DNA of 62,154 nucleotides. Origin: JBOGDS01 sp050743075. Its GTDB lineage: Bacteria; Actinomycetota; Actinomycetes; Jiangellales; Jiangellaceae. Below are positions 36,251 through 45,195 of this stretch, piece after piece. The notes beneath the pieces are model-generated. The model saw only the letters and a program-made list of their open reading frames with translations. It ran no database searches and had not been told where the DNA came from. The translations under genes and the position numbers were made by a program. Numbering within the stretch: the first letter of the stretch is position 1; the number at the start of each line of letters is the position of its first letter. The stretch is from NCBI GenBank assembly GCA_050743075.1, contig JBOGDS010000010.1, forward strand, positions 1 through 62,154, read 5' to 3'.

Positions 36251-36970
36251 TCAGGCCGCCTTCCGTCGCCAGGGCGTCATGAGCTTCTCAGTGCCGAGGA
36301 TGAGCAGGTCGGCGACGAGCGCCAACACCACGCAGAGCACCGTCGCGGTCAGCACCTCAGGCTTGAAGTTGGCCTGCCGACCCTGGTCGATCAGGTTGCC
36401 CAGGCCGCCGTGGTCGACGATCAGCCCGATCGTCGTCAATGCGATCGTGGACACGGCCGCCACCCGGAGCGACGCGAAGATCGTGGGCATGGCCAGCGGC
36501 AGCTCGACCCGCCACAGCAGCCTGCCGCCGCCGTACCCCATCCCGGCCGCAGCCTCGCGCACATCGGCCGGTACACCGTCCAGACCGGCGAGAATCCCAC
36601 GGACCAGGATCGTCAGCGAGTACAGGACGAGCCCGACGATGACCGTCGCCGCCGACAGGGCCGCAAGCCCCAGACCGAACATGACCGGCAGCAGCAACGA
36701 GAACATCGCGAGCGACGGGATCGTGTACAGAGCCGTCGACCCGCCGAGGATCGCGAACTCCAGCCGCCGCCACCGGCGGGCCGCGAGGGCCAGCACGAAG
36801 GCCAGCGCGAACCCCACCACCAGCGACACCACGGTGATGTAGACGTGCTCGCCGAGCGCCCCGAGGATCTCGTCGCTGCGGGTTCGGACGTACTCGGGGC
36901 AGATCCACTCGTTGCGGGTCAGGCAGTTGTCAGAAAGGGTTGCGACATGTCCGGCCCCGAGCAGCGCCAC
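36251..36970 (-). CDS. Betaine-type ABC permease, second subunit
   Basis: This permease of about 239 residues has the LGEHVYITVVSLVVGFALA helix, LFSLLLPVMFGLGLAALSAA and the EAA-type loop VREAAAGMGYGGGRLLWRVE LPLAMP. The start is uncertain. GTG 36970 gives a reasonable length, but it overlaps the divergent ATPase gene by 24 bases and has no SD. The first residues before LSDNCLTRNEWIC may not be translated. Confidence 0.8.
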   Translation of the reverse strand: MALLGAGHVATLSDNCLTRNEWICPEYVRTRSDEILGALGEHVYITVVSLVVGFALAFVLALAARRWRRLEFAILGGSTALYTIPSLAMFSLLLPVMFGLGLAALSAATVIVGLVLYSLTILVRGILAGLDGVPADVREAAAGMGYGGGRLLWRVELPLAMPTIFASLRVAAVSTIALTTIGLIVDHGGLGNLIDQGRQANFKPEVLTATVLCVVLALVADLLILGTEKLMTPWRRKAA

Positions 36971-38149
36971 GCCGGCGACGCTACCGAAGATCCGATGATC
37001 CGTCTCGACGGTGTCTCGAAGCGCTATGCCGACGGAACCGTCGCCGTCCAGGAGCTGACGCTCGACGTCGGGCAAGGCGAACTGGTGACGCTGGTGGGCC
37101 CGTCGGGGTCAGGCAAGACCACCACCATGAAGATGGTCAACCGGCTGATCGAGCCGACTGGCGGGCGCATCTTCGTCGACGGCGCGGACGTCACGCACGT
37201 GGACCCGGTCAAGCTGCGCCGCGGGATGGGTTACGTCATCCAGAACGTCGGGCTCTTCCCGCACCGCACGGTCGAGGAGAACGTGAGCGTCGTGCCGGAG
37301 CTTGTCGGCTGGCCGGCGGCGCGTCGCCGCGAGCGGGCCCGCGAGCTGATGGAGCTGGTCGGGCTCGACCCGGCGCTGCACGGCCCGAGGTACCCGCACG
37401 AGCTGTCCGGCGGCCAGCGCCAGCGGGTCGGCGTGGCGCGCGCCCTCGCCGTCGACCCGCCGGTGCTGCTGATGGACGAGCCGTTCAGCGCGGTCGACCC
37501 GGTGGTACGTGCGCAACTGCAGGACGAGTTCCTGCGCCTGCAGGGCGAGGTCCGCAAGACCATCCTGTTCGTCACGCACGACATCGAGGAAGCGGTCCGG
37601 CTCGGTGACCGGATCGCTGTCTTCGCCCAGGGTGGCCTGCTCGAACAGTACGACAGCCCGGCTGCGATCCTCGGTGCGCCGGCGACGCCCTTCGTGGCCG
37701 ACTTCGTCGGCGCCGACCGCGGTCTTAAGCGCCTGTCCGTCACACCCGTCACGCGGGCCGACCTGGAGCATCCGCCCGTGGTGCGGGCCGACGACGGGCT
37801 GACCGAGGCCGCGACGGCGATGGGCGACTCGCGGTGGGCGGTCGTCCTCGACGGCGACGGCGGCCTCGCCGGGTGGGTGGGCCGCGACATGACCGACGGA
37901 GCTGGCTCCGTCGGCGACCAGGCCCGGCGGATGGATGCCTGGATCCAGCTCGACGACAGCCTCAGGGTCGCCTTCGGTGAGATGCTCCAGTGGAACGCCG
38001 GCTGGATCGCCGTCCTCGACGACCACCATCGCTACCTGGGCGTGCTGACTCCGTCGACGCTGCACGCCGCGTTGCGACGATCGGTGGAGGCCGACGCCCG
38101 ACGCGTCCAACCCGAACTGGTCGAGCTCGAGACCGTCCAGGACGCGTAG
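36947..38149 (+). CDS. Betaine-type ABC transporter ATP-binding protein with CBS-like C terminus
   Basis: This 400-residue ATPase has Walker A GPSGSGKT, the Q-loop QNVGLFPHRTV, signature LSGGQRQRVGVARAL, Walker B LLMDEPFSAVD and VTHDIEEA. The part after about residue 270 (DGLTEAATAMGDSRWAVVLD, then WNAGWIAVLDDHHRYLGVLT) resembles two CBS motifs, which sense ionic strength in OpuA-type osmotic transporters. It is divergent from the permease/binding-protein operon. The start is ATG 36947 (AAAGGG upstream) or ATG 36995. Confidence 0.9.
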   Translation: MSGPEQRHAGDATEDPMIRLDGVSKRYADGTVAVQELTLDVGQGELVTLVGPSGSGKTTTMKMVNRLIEPTGGRIFVDGADVTHVDPVKLRRGMGYVIQNVGLFPHRTVEENVSVVPELVGWPAARRRERARELMELVGLDPALHGPRYPHELSGGQRQRVGVARALAVDPPVLLMDEPFSAVDPVVRAQLQDEFLRLQGEVRKTILFVTHDIEEAVRLGDRIAVFAQGGLLEQYDSPAAILGAPATPFVADFVGADRGLKRLSVTPVTRADLEHPPVVRADDGLTEAATAMGDSRWAVVLDGDGGLAGWVGRDMTDGAGSVGDQARRMDAWIQLDDSLRVAFGEMLQWNAGWIAVLDDHHRYLGVLTPSTLHAALRRSVEADARRVQPELVELETVQDA

Positions 38150-38161
38150 CTCCCTGCAGGC

Positions 38162-38728
38162 CTACGCGGTGCGCTCGTCGCGCTCGTCGTCGGCCGCAGG
38201 GACCAGGCCGAGCTCTGTCCGCTCCTCCCACTTGAGCAGATCGACCACGGTCGGAGCGTCGGCAAGGTCGGGCCACAGCTCGTTCCACTCCGGCACATCG
38301 GGGAAGCTGGCCAGCGCCGGCGTCGGCTCCGGCACGACCAGCCGAGCCACCTGCAGGCGGACGACCTCGGCCTCGAGGGATGCAATCCGCCCGCTGAGCA
38401 CGCCGATGCGGTGTGACGCCGCGTCGAGCAGTCCCGTCATGTGCGCGGCGAAGGAGCGGTGCTCATCGACGTAGCGGGCGTGCTCGGCGCCGTAGTCGGC
38501 CGCAACCGCCCAACGCGCCGCCGCGATCTCGACCCGCCACCGGCGGTCGAGGCGCAGCAACATCGAGCCGAGGAGCAAGGAAAGCAACGCGCCACCGGCC
38601 GCAGCAGCGGACAGCCACGGGCCCTCGAGCAGCAACGCGGCGCCGGACAAACCGACCGCCACGAGAGGAGTGAACCAGGCGACGAATCTGGCCAGACGCA
38701 AGCGGCGACGGTGCCGAACGCGGGTCAT
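38162..38728 (-). CDS. Hypothetical membrane protein (actinobacterial fol-cluster neighbour)
   Basis: This 188-residue protein (MTRVRHRRRLRLARFVAWFT) has two membrane helices (PLVAVGLSGAALLLEG and SAAAAGGALLSLLLGSMLL) and then a helical cytoplasmic region, with a coiled-coil-like GRIASLEAEVVRLQVARLV and an acidic tail. By position it corresponds to the uncharacterised membrane protein that sits beside the DUF3180 gene in the mycobacterial fol cluster. Its function is not known. It lies 59 bases downstream of the DUF3180 gene, on the same strand. Confidence 0.7.
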   Translation of the reverse strand: MTRVRHRRRLRLARFVAWFTPLVAVGLSGAALLLEGPWLSAAAAGGALLSLLLGSMLLRLDRRWRVEIAAARWAVAADYGAEHARYVDEHRSFAAHMTGLLDAASHRIGVLSGRIASLEAEVVRLQVARLVVPEPTPALASFPDVPEWNELWPDLADAPTVVDLLKWEERTELGLVPAADDERDERTA

Positions 38729-38787
38729 GGCGCACACCGTACCGGGGGCACCGCAGGACACGCGTGCCACACGCCGCACGTTTCGAC

Positions 38788-39270
38788 TCAGGTTCGTAGC
38801 GTCCCGTCGGCCTCCGCCGGGTCCTCGTCACTCGGCGGCACCTGGCAGGCCCGTTCAAGACGGATCGCGGCGACGGATACGACCACAGCGGCGACAGCCA
38901 CCAGCCCGCACAGAATCGCCCGGTCACGCCCGGCCGAGCCCGAGAGCAGGTCGAGGGCCAGCACGCCCAACCCCACGTACGCCCCCGCGACGCCCGCGCC
39001 GAACACCGCCGCCGCCTTGCCGAGCGCCAGCAGCCGGGCCGCCCGCAGCGCATCCATCCGACCGTCGTAGCGCCGGTCCTCGACCCACCCGCGGACGACC
39101 CTGGCCCCGACGAAGAGCACCGCTGCCAAGAACGCGAGCAGCAGCGGCAGCACCCACGGCACCGGCGGCAGCGCATCCGAGACCGCCTCGACAATCCGGC
39201 CGACCGACCAGCCCACCGGTGCGGCCGCCAAGGCGACCCAGACCAGGGTTCCGATCCGGGTCGGGCGCAC
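38788..39270 (-). CDS. DUF3180 membrane protein
   Basis: This 160-residue protein (MRPTRIGTLVWVALAAAPVG) has four membrane segments with a short cytoplasmic loop RVVRGWVEDRRYDGRMDALRAARL between the second and third. DUF3180 proteins always sit beside folK in actinobacteria and have no known role. The gene follows folK by 15 bases on the same strand. Confidence 0.85.
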   Translation of the reverse strand: MRPTRIGTLVWVALAAAPVGWSVGRIVEAVSDALPPVPWVLPLLLAFLAAVLFVGARVVRGWVEDRRYDGRMDALRAARLLALGKAAAVFGAGVAGAYVGLGVLALDLLSGSAGRDRAILCGLVAVAAVVVSVAAIRLERACQVPPSDEDPAEADGTLRT

Positions 39271-39285
39271 GGCGGTCGTTGGCCG

Positions 39286-39855
39286 TCAGGCCGGCAGCTC
39301 GAGGGCGGCGTCGTCGAGCCGCCGCACCCTGCCATCGGACACGGCGTCCCGCAGCTCGGCCACCCGGCCGTGCCCAGGCACCGCGAAGTCCGGGTCGACG
39401 TCGCCCCACGGCACGAGGACGAACGCCCGCTCCGCCAGCCGGGGATGCGGGACCGTGAGGTCCTCGTCGTCGACGATGCCGTCGCCGACCGCGAGGACGT
39501 CGACGTCGAGCGTGCGCGGCCCCTTGGCCACCTCGCGGGTCCGACCGAATGCGTCCTCGGCCGCCTTGCACCGCTCCATCAGCGAGCGCGGCGAGAGTGT
39601 CGTGTCGACGACCAGGACGGCGTTCAGGAACGCGGGCTGCTCGGCCGGCCCACCGATCGGCTCGGTTTCGTACACCGGCGACACCGCCACCGGGATGATC
39701 TCTGGCGAGTCGGTGAGCGCGTCGACCGCGGCCTGCAGGTAGTCGAGTCGGTCACCGAGGTTGCTGCCCAGCGCCAACGCTGCGCGCCGCACCGGCCGCA
39801 GGTCGCCGGTCAGGGTGTCGGCGTCGATGACGTTGGGGTTGGGGACGTTGGTCAC
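39286..39855 (-). CDS. folK: HPPK, 2-amino-4-hydroxy-6-hydroxymethyldihydropteridine pyrophosphokinase
   Basis: This 189-residue enzyme transfers pyrophosphate from ATP to the pterin. Its motifs are ALALGSNLGDRLDYLQ near residue 27, SPVYETEPIGGPAEQPAFLN and KGPRTLDVDVLAVGD with VPHPRLAERAFVLVP. The first 25 residues are an unconserved leader. It overlaps folB by four bases (ATGA, 39852-39855), so the two are coupled. Confidence 0.95.
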   Translation of the reverse strand: MTNVPNPNVIDADTLTGDLRPVRRAALALGSNLGDRLDYLQAAVDALTDSPEIIPVAVSPVYETEPIGGPAEQPAFLNAVLVVDTTLSPRSLMERCKAAEDAFGRTREVAKGPRTLDVDVLAVGDGIVDDEDLTVPHPRLAERAFVLVPWGDVDPDFAVPGHGRVAELRDAVSDGRVRRLDDAALELPA

Positions 39856-40214
39856 GTACGGGCCCTCCGGATCGTCACAGTCACGTCGTCGAACGGCACC
39901 GACACGGGCGCCTGCGGTTTGTGGACGGTCACCTCGACGTCGTCCACCTTCGCGTCGGAGAGGCAGACGTCGGCGATGCGTTGAGCGAGTGTTTCGACGA
40001 GCTTGACCGGCGCGCCCTCGACGATGCCCACCACCTGCTCGGCCAGCGTGCCATAGTCGACGGTGTCGTCGAGGTCGTCGCTGTCGGCCGCCGTCCGGGT
40101 GTCGACGCCGAGGACGACGTCGACGCGGAACTCCTGGCCGGCATCCTGCTCGAACCCGTACCAGCCGTGTCGTCCGCGCGCGGTCAGGCCGCGCAACGCG
40201 ATGCGGTCGGGCAC
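39852..40214 (-). CDS. folB: Dihydroneopterin aldolase
   Basis: This 120-residue enzyme splits dihydroneopterin to 6-hydroxymethyl-dihydropterin. It contains LRGLTARGRHGWYGFEQDAG (catalytic region), the LVETLAQRIADVCLSD helix and VTVHKPQAP. GTG 40214 (VPDRIALRG) was chosen because it matches the family start. It lies between an NTF2-like gene and folK and is part of the fol unit. Confidence 0.93.
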   Translation of the reverse strand: MPDRIALRGLTARGRHGWYGFEQDAGQEFRVDVVLGVDTRTAADSDDLDDTVDYGTLAEQVVGIVEGAPVKLVETLAQRIADVCLSDAKVDDVEVTVHKPQAPVSVPFDDVTVTIRRART

Positions 40215-40224
40215 GGTGTCGACC

Positions 40225-40650
40225 CTAGCGCGGAGGGTCAGCCGTCCCTCTGCCCAGGTGTACCGGCGACGCGTGATGGACCCACAGCCGCCAGGCAGCG
40301 CCGTCCCTACGGAAGACGTTCGTGGCCACGGCACGCCCACCCGCGAAGACGGTGTCCGGCATGCCCTCGGCGGCGGAGAGCAGGTTCTCGGTACACGTCA
40401 CGACGCCGACGTCGTCCTGTACCTCGACCGCGATGTCGGTGAGTACGAACTGCAGGTAGGGCGTGGCGGCCAGCACCGCGGCCCAGGAGCGGAGTACCGC
40501 CTTGTGCCCGAGGATCGGTGCCAGGCCCGGATGGACGCATACGGCCGCGCCGTCGTCGACCCAGAGCCGGTCCAGCGCGTCGAGGTCGGCCGCCTCGATC
40601 GCCTCGTAGAACGCGGCGTTGGCGGCCCGGACGTCACCGTCGGCGGTCAC
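40225..40650 (-). CDS. NTF2/SnoaL-like protein within the fol operon
   Basis: This protein of about 141 residues has RAANAAFYEAIEAADLDALD, LWVDDGAAVCVHPGLAPILG and a closing WRLWVHHAS, the pattern of SnoaL-like/DUF4440 ketosteroid-isomerase folds. It starts with GTG 40650 overlapping the folP stop, so it is coupled between folP and folB. A few actinobacteria have such a gene in this spot. A role in folate metabolism is possible but not shown. Confidence 0.85.
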   Translation of the reverse strand: MTADGDVRAANAAFYEAIEAADLDALDRLWVDDGAAVCVHPGLAPILGHKAVLRSWAAVLAATPYLQFVLTDIAVEVQDDVGVVTCTENLLSAAEGMPDTVFAGGRAVATNVFRRDGAAWRLWVHHASPVHLGRGTADPPR

Positions 40651-41525
40651 GTCTGACCCTCCGCGCCCAGCCGTGCCGCGACCTTGACCGCGTCGAGCGA
40701 GCTCGGCACCTCGTGGACCCGAACGCACCATGCGCCCGACAGCGCGATGGTCGTGGAGAGGGCGGCGGTCGCGTCGTCGCGACCGACCGGCGGCCGTTCG
40801 CTGCCCGCGTCGTCTGCGAGGAGCCGGCCGAGGAAGCTCTTGCGTGAGGCCGCGACGAGCACCGGGTGCCCCAACGCCACGATCTCGTCCAGGCGGGCCA
40901 GGAGCGTCCAGTTGTGGTCGCCGGTCTTGGCGAAGCCGAGGCCGGGGTCCAGCGCGATCCGGTCCGGCGGGATGCCTCTCCCCAGGGCGCGGTCCAGCTG
41001 TGGTCTCAGCTCCGCCACGACATCGTCGACGACGTCCCCGTATGTCGTCCGATCCTGCATGTGGGCCGCGTGGCCACGCCAGTGCATGAGGACGACGGGG
41101 ACGCCGGCGTCGGCGACGACGCCGAGCATGTCCGGGTCTGCACGGCCGCCGGAGACGTCGTTGATCATGCGCGCCCCATGCTCGAGCGCATGTGTCGCGA
41201 CCTCTGCGCGCATGGTGTCGACTGAGACGGCGACACCCGCCGCCGCCAGCTCGTCGATGACCGGCAGGACTCGGCGGAGTTCCTCCTCGATGGTCGGACG
41301 CTGCGCGCCGGGGCGGGTCGACTCCCCGCCCACGTCGACCAGGTCCGCTCCCTCGGCCGCGAGCCGCAGCCCCTGAGTGATCGCGTCGGCCGGCTCGAAC
41401 CACTGGCCGCCGTCGGAGAACGAGTCCGGCGTGACGTTCACCACACCCATGACCAGGCAGCGGTCCGGGGTGGGCAGGCCGGAGATGTACGCGGCCGGTC
41501 GACCCGGTGCAGTCGGCGCCACCAC
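40647..41525 (-). CDS. folP: Dihydropteroate synthase
   Basis: This 292-residue TIM-barrel enzyme condenses the pterin pyrophosphate with p-aminobenzoate. Its motifs are VMGVVNVTPDSFSDGG, VDVGGESTRPGA, INDVSGG, LDPGLGFAKTGDHNW and ASRKSFLG. The start is uncertain: two adjacent GTG codons (41525 and 41522) are the first options, without a good SD. The frame runs upstream into LacI-type sequence (MEDTGNAAYL), which shows that foreign DNA now abuts the gene just upstream. It has lost its usual neighbour folE, now 7.8 kb away. Confidence 0.93.
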   Translation of the reverse strand: MVAPTAPGRPAAYISGLPTPDRCLVMGVVNVTPDSFSDGGQWFEPADAITQGLRLAAEGADLVDVGGESTRPGAQRPTIEEELRRVLPVIDELAAAGVAVSVDTMRAEVATHALEHGARMINDVSGGRADPDMLGVVADAGVPVVLMHWRGHAAHMQDRTTYGDVVDDVVAELRPQLDRALGRGIPPDRIALDPGLGFAKTGDHNWTLLARLDEIVALGHPVLVAASRKSFLGRLLADDAGSERPPVGRDDATAALSTTIALSGAWCVRVHEVPSSLDAVKVAARLGAEGQT

Positions 41526-41570
41526 GCGCGTCAGCGTACGCGGCCACCCCCTCCCACCCCGCTCCGTGGA

Positions 41571-41898
41571 ATCCGCGACGTCGGCGCCGGTGCTGTGCAG
41601 CAGCAGGCGGTAACCGGCCGCGCGCAGGATCGGCTGGATGGCGCACACCATCGCGAGGTATGCGGCGTTGCCGGTGTCCTCCATCGCGAACGCGATCTGG
41701 CCGGTTTGCCGGGTCTTGAGCGACTTGGCGGCCAGGTTGGGGACGTAACCAACCTTGGCGACTGCTTCCCGGACCCGCCGAATTGGTGTCCTCGCTGGCG
41801 GCCAGCCCGTTCAGGACCCGGGAGACCGAGGCGATCGACACGCCCGCCGCGTCGGCCACCGTCTGCACGGTGGGCGCCGGGTCGGGCCGAGTGGCCAT
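41571..41898 (-). pseudogene. Truncated LacI-family regulator
   Basis: From ATG 41898 the frame gives MATRPDPAPTVQTVADAAGV and SIASVSRVLNGLAASEDT, a LacI helix-turn-helix. A frameshift near 41780 puts the next family residues, RVREAVAKVGYVPNLAAKSL and KTRQTGQIAFAMEDT, in another frame. The match ends at LLLHSTGADVAD, after which the sequence becomes folP upstream DNA. The sugar-binding domain is therefore missing. Confidence 0.85.
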
Positions 41899-42064
41899 CG
41901 GACCTGCCTCTCGCCGGAGGGCCGTCCTGGGCAATTGTTTACATGGCCCATGTTGCAGCGTGCTGTGAACGATTACGGCTGATGCCGGCCATTGAGGGCC
42001 GGCTCGGCGCCGGTGTCAAGAGCCCGTGGCATCCTTGTTGACCACGTGAACCACCCCTACGGCC

Positions 42065-42891
42065 TCAGCGACGAAGCTGGCCGATGACGACGACAGCGCC
42101 GAGTCCCTCCGCCTGGGCCACCTGTGGGCGCAACTCGTGCCGAGCGAAGGTCGCGACGAGCTGCCGCGCCTGGTGCTCGCTGGTCTCGACCAGCAGGTGG
42201 CCGTCCGGAGCCAGCCAACGGGGCGCCGCGGCGACCACCCGTCGCAGCACGTCCAGCCCGTCCGCGCCACCGTCGAGCGCCACCCGCGGCTCGTGGTCGC
42301 GCGCCTCTGACGGCATCAACCCCAGGGCATCCGTGGGCACATAGGGGGCGTTCACCACGAGCAGGTCGACCCGGCCCTGCAGCGTGGCGGGCAGCGGCTC
42401 GTCGAGGTCGCCTTCGTACACCCGACCACCGGCGGCCTCGAGGTTGCGTCGGGCGCACTGCACCGCGGCGGGGTCGATGTCGACGGCGTGCAACTCGACC
42501 TCGCCCAGGGCCGCGGCGAGCGCGGCGCCCACTGCGCCGCAGCCACAGCACAGGTCGACGACCACGGGTCGCGGCCCGCCGTGGGCCGAACCGGCGACAT
42601 CGTCAACGGCAGGGGCCAGGGCAGCGGCCCGGTGGACCAGAAGCTCCGTGCGGCGGCGGGGAACGAAGACGCCGGGATCAACTGCGACCCGCATCCCGCA
42701 GAACTTCGCCCAGCCGAGGACGTGTTCCACGGGGGTGCCGGCAGCTCGCGGCCAACCATGTCGGCGAGCTCGGCCCGGGTCCGTGCCGCCGAGATGAGCA
42801 ACCGCGCCTCGTCCTCGGCGAAGACGCAGCCGGCAGCCCGCAGGGTGGAGACCACGTCGGAGCGCAGCCGAGCCGGCGAGGAAGCTGGCAC
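42065..42891 (-). pseudogene. PrmC-related N5-glutamine methyltransferase, frameshifted
   Basis: The C-terminal frame reads VDLCCGCGAVGAALAAALGE (SAM motif I) and LLVVNAPYVPTDALGLMP. The NAPY sequence in place of NPPY marks the PrmC-related subfamily of unknown substrate. The N-terminal part (VPASSPARLRSDVVSTLRAA, from GTG 42891) lies in another frame. The join is near 42737, between RELPA and VEHVLGWAKFCG. Apart from this it looks intact, so the decay is recent. Confidence 0.8.
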
Positions 42892-42999
42892 GACCGGCAA
42901 CGCTACCCGTGCCGGCTGCCGGCGATCACCCGCAGCCGGAACGGTCTCGGTGCACCCGTTCGACGTACGGCCTCGCTCGCCGTATCGCCTTGCTGAGCA

Positions 43000-43091
43000 C
43001 ATGGCACGCCGGGGCCGTCCTACATGGCACGTTGAACCGTCGCTGAAGCGCCTGCCTTGTACCGTATTGTGGAGCGGTTCAACGTGCCATG
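43000..43091. repeat. Palindrome, family 2, copy B, with an extra half-arm
   Basis: CATGGCACGTTGAACCG (43023-43039) pairs perfectly with 43075-43091 across a 35-base loop. Compared with the copy at 17120, two stem positions changed (C to T and T to C in the left arm) with matching changes in the right arm. The loop ends TTGTGGAG in both. An extra half-arm, CATGGCACGCCGGGGCCG, lies 23 bases earlier at 43000-43017. Confidence 0.85.
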
Positions 43092-43120
43092 TCGGCTGAG
43101 GCGTGACCAGATTTCCGCCC

Positions 43121-43473
43121 TCATCGGGCCGCACCGGCTCGCCCGGTGTTCACGTCGACTCCATTGAACGGGCTGTGACGGTGCGGTGTCAGTGCGACGA
43201 GCGGCACGCCGCCGTCCCGATCCGCGCCCACCCGCTCGTAGCTGGTGGCCGAGCCGTCGACCTGCTGACCGATCGCGCGCATCAGGGCGGCGGCCGCGCA
43301 GGGATGGCGACGCGCGTACTCGACCAGACGGCGCCCGGAGTCCGCCGGCGGCAAGGGCTGCGCGCGCCTTCGTACGGTCGCCATCCCACCTGGAAGCCGA
43401 CCAACGGGTTGGCCAGGATGTTCCGAAACCACTGGGAGCGGCTGCCGTAGCCCGAGGCGACGAGGTACCCACC
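43121..43473 (-). pseudogene. Remnant of a deazaflavin-type nitroreductase
   Basis: One frame gives GGYLVASGYGSRSQWFRNIL ANPLVGFQVGW; after a shift near 43372 another gives RRRAQPLPPADSGRRLVEYA and RRHPCAAAALMRAIG. Together these resemble the middle and C-terminal part of the DDN/nitroreductase (F420-type) family. The N terminus is absent and the C terminus runs into unrelated sequence. It is a decayed accessory gene. Confidence 0.75.
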
Positions 43474-43517
43474 GGACTCCGGGCCGTGTTACTACAGGGC
43501 CCGACTGGGGGCCGCGA

Positions 43518-43955
43518 TCAGCTCGTCACTCGCGTCATCGTCGACTCGTAGCCACCGCCGCCGGGGTAGACCCAGGCGCCGATGACCGTCGCCCCGCCCT
43601 CGGTGACTTTCCTTCGAAGAAGGCGGGTGAGCCCTTCTCACCAGCCCAGATCCGCAGCGTGTCCCCCCTCGAGCTCGTAGACGTAGTCGAGGGTGTTGCC
43701 GTCGCTGTCGTAGTACCGCGAGTGGACGTCCTCCGAGCGCTCCTCACCGAAGGGACGGAGGTGGCCGATGATCTCGATGCCGATGATGGCGTGGCCGTCC
43801 TGCTCGAGCTCGACGCGCTGGGCGATGAAGTGGCCACCGTCGAGCGGTTCGTAGGTCACGGTGCCGGTGGCTCCCCCGGTGACCCGCCACGTCCCCTCCA
43901 GGCGGGACAGCGCGGTCATGGCGGGCGAGGGTGCGGTCGTGGGCTGGTCGGACAC
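43518..43955 (-). pseudogene. DUF1579-like protein broken by two frameshifts
   Basis: From ATG 43955 the frame gives MSDQPTTAPSPAMTALSRLE GTWRVTGGATGTVTYEPLDG and stops after ELEGGHAADLGW. In another frame the expected continuation DTLRIWAGEKGSPAFFEGK is visible, and a third frame restores TEGGATVIGAWVYPGG to the TGA at 43518-43520. The first shift lies at a run of six G on the coding strand and looks like a slip by one base. The family is a domain of unknown function (DUF1579-like). Confidence 0.75.
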
Positions 43956-44040
43956 TTGACGCTCCTATCTCGGGCTGGTCACGGGCTGTGCTCGCAGGCG
44001 ACGCCGGACGCTCGTCGAGCCTGGACCCCACGACGCCGGG

Positions 44041-44061
44041 TGTCGATCCCAGAACGCTGGG
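44041..44061. promoter_or_regulatory. Operator-like site upstream of the LuxR gene
   Basis: TGTCGATCCCAG (44041-44052), four bases, then CTGGG (44057-44061). The same 17 defined bases with a four-base spacer recur in reverse orientation at 45196-45216. The core CCCAG-N4-CTGGG is a dyad, as LuxR-type dimers prefer. It lies 37 bases before the LuxR start, in the divergent gap shared with the DUF1579-like pseudogene. Confidence 0.75.
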
Positions 44062-44097
44062 GTCACGACGACATGGCGCGCTGGGTACAGTGAGGCG

Positions 44098-45177
44098 GTG
44101 AGTGCCGTTGCTCTCACGCGTGTCCGTGCCCGTGACGACCTCGTCCGGCTCGTGCACCGTGACCTGGAGCCGCCCGACCTGGCTCGGGCGGTGTCCCACA
44201 CGCTGGTCCGGGCGGTGCCGTTCGAGGGGATCTGCCTACTCACCGTCGACCCGGCGACGCTCCTCCCCACGTCCGAGGTCGTCGAGGACGCGCTCCCGCC
44301 CGAGGGGCGGGCCCGCCTCGCCGAGATCGAGCTGGGCGGCCGACCCGACTTCAACAAGTTCACCATGATCGCCAAGGGCGCCGAACCGGCTGCCAGCCTC
44401 AGCGCGGCGACCCACGGCGACCTCGATCGCAGCCTCCGCCAGCGCGAGGTCCGCCGGCCCAGCGGCTTCGGGGACGAGCTGCGCACCGTGCTCACCGGGC
44501 CTACGGGGAGCTGGGGCACGCTGACCTTGCTCCGGGAGTCCAGGCGGCCGCACTTCACGCCCGCCGAGGTCCGCATCGTGTCGTCGCTGGCCCCGGTGCT
44601 GTCCGACGGCGTCCGCCGAGCGCTGCTCCGCGAGCGTGCCGCCAGCGAATCGCCGGCCGACACGGGCGTGCTCGTTCTCGACGCCGACGACACCGTCGAG
44701 GTGGCCAACGCGGCGGCCGAGCGGTGGATCGACGAGCTCAGCCCAGACCGGGAGGCGCCCGGCATCCTGCCGCTGGCCATCGGCGCCGTCGTCCTGCAGA
44801 CCAGGAGCATCGCGTCGGGCGGCGACGTCGGTCTGGCCACCGCCCGGGTCCGCACCGCCGCCGGCCGCTGGCTCGTCGTCCGTGGGTCGGTCGTCGGCCC
44901 CGACCGTATCGGCGTCCTGCTCGAGGCGGCCCGGCCGGCAGAGCTCGCCTCCACGCTCGCGGACACCTACGGTTTCACCGAGCGGGAGCGGGCGGTCACG
45001 GCGCTCGTCGCACGCGGCGAGTCGACGGCGGCGATCGCGGACCGGCTGCACCTGTCGGCGTACACCGTGCAGGACCACCTCAAGGCGATCTTCGAGAAGT
45101 CGGGGACCGGCACACGGGGTGAGCTCGTCGCCCGGCTGTACCTCGACCAACGTGCGACCGACCCAGCGTCGCCGTAG
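44098..45177 (+). CDS. LuxR-family regulator with GAF-like sensor domain
   Basis: This 359-residue protein has a GAF-like N-terminal region (GICLLTVDPATLLPTSEVVE, TLTLLRESRRPHFTPAE), a second sensor-like middle domain (GVLVLDADDTVEVANAAAER) and a C-terminal LuxR helix-turn-helix (FTERERAVTALVARGESTAA IADRLHLSAYTVQDHLKAIF). The start is a GTG at 44098. It probably regulates itself and the oxidase at 45246, given the matching operator-like sites upstream of both. The ligand is unknown. Confidence 0.88.
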   Translation: MSAVALTRVRARDDLVRLVHRDLEPPDLARAVSHTLVRAVPFEGICLLTVDPATLLPTSEVVEDALPPEGRARLAEIELGGRPDFNKFTMIAKGAEPAASLSAATHGDLDRSLRQREVRRPSGFGDELRTVLTGPTGSWGTLTLLRESRRPHFTPAEVRIVSSLAPVLSDGVRRALLRERAASESPADTGVLVLDADDTVEVANAAAERWIDELSPDREAPGILPLAIGAVVLQTRSIASGGDVGLATARVRTAAGRWLVVRGSVVGPDRIGVLLEAARPAELASTLADTYGFTERERAVTALVARGESTAAIADRLHLSAYTVQDHLKAIFEKSGTGTRGELVARLYLDQRATDPASP

Positions 45178-45195
45178 CCCGCAGCGGCGGTCCAA

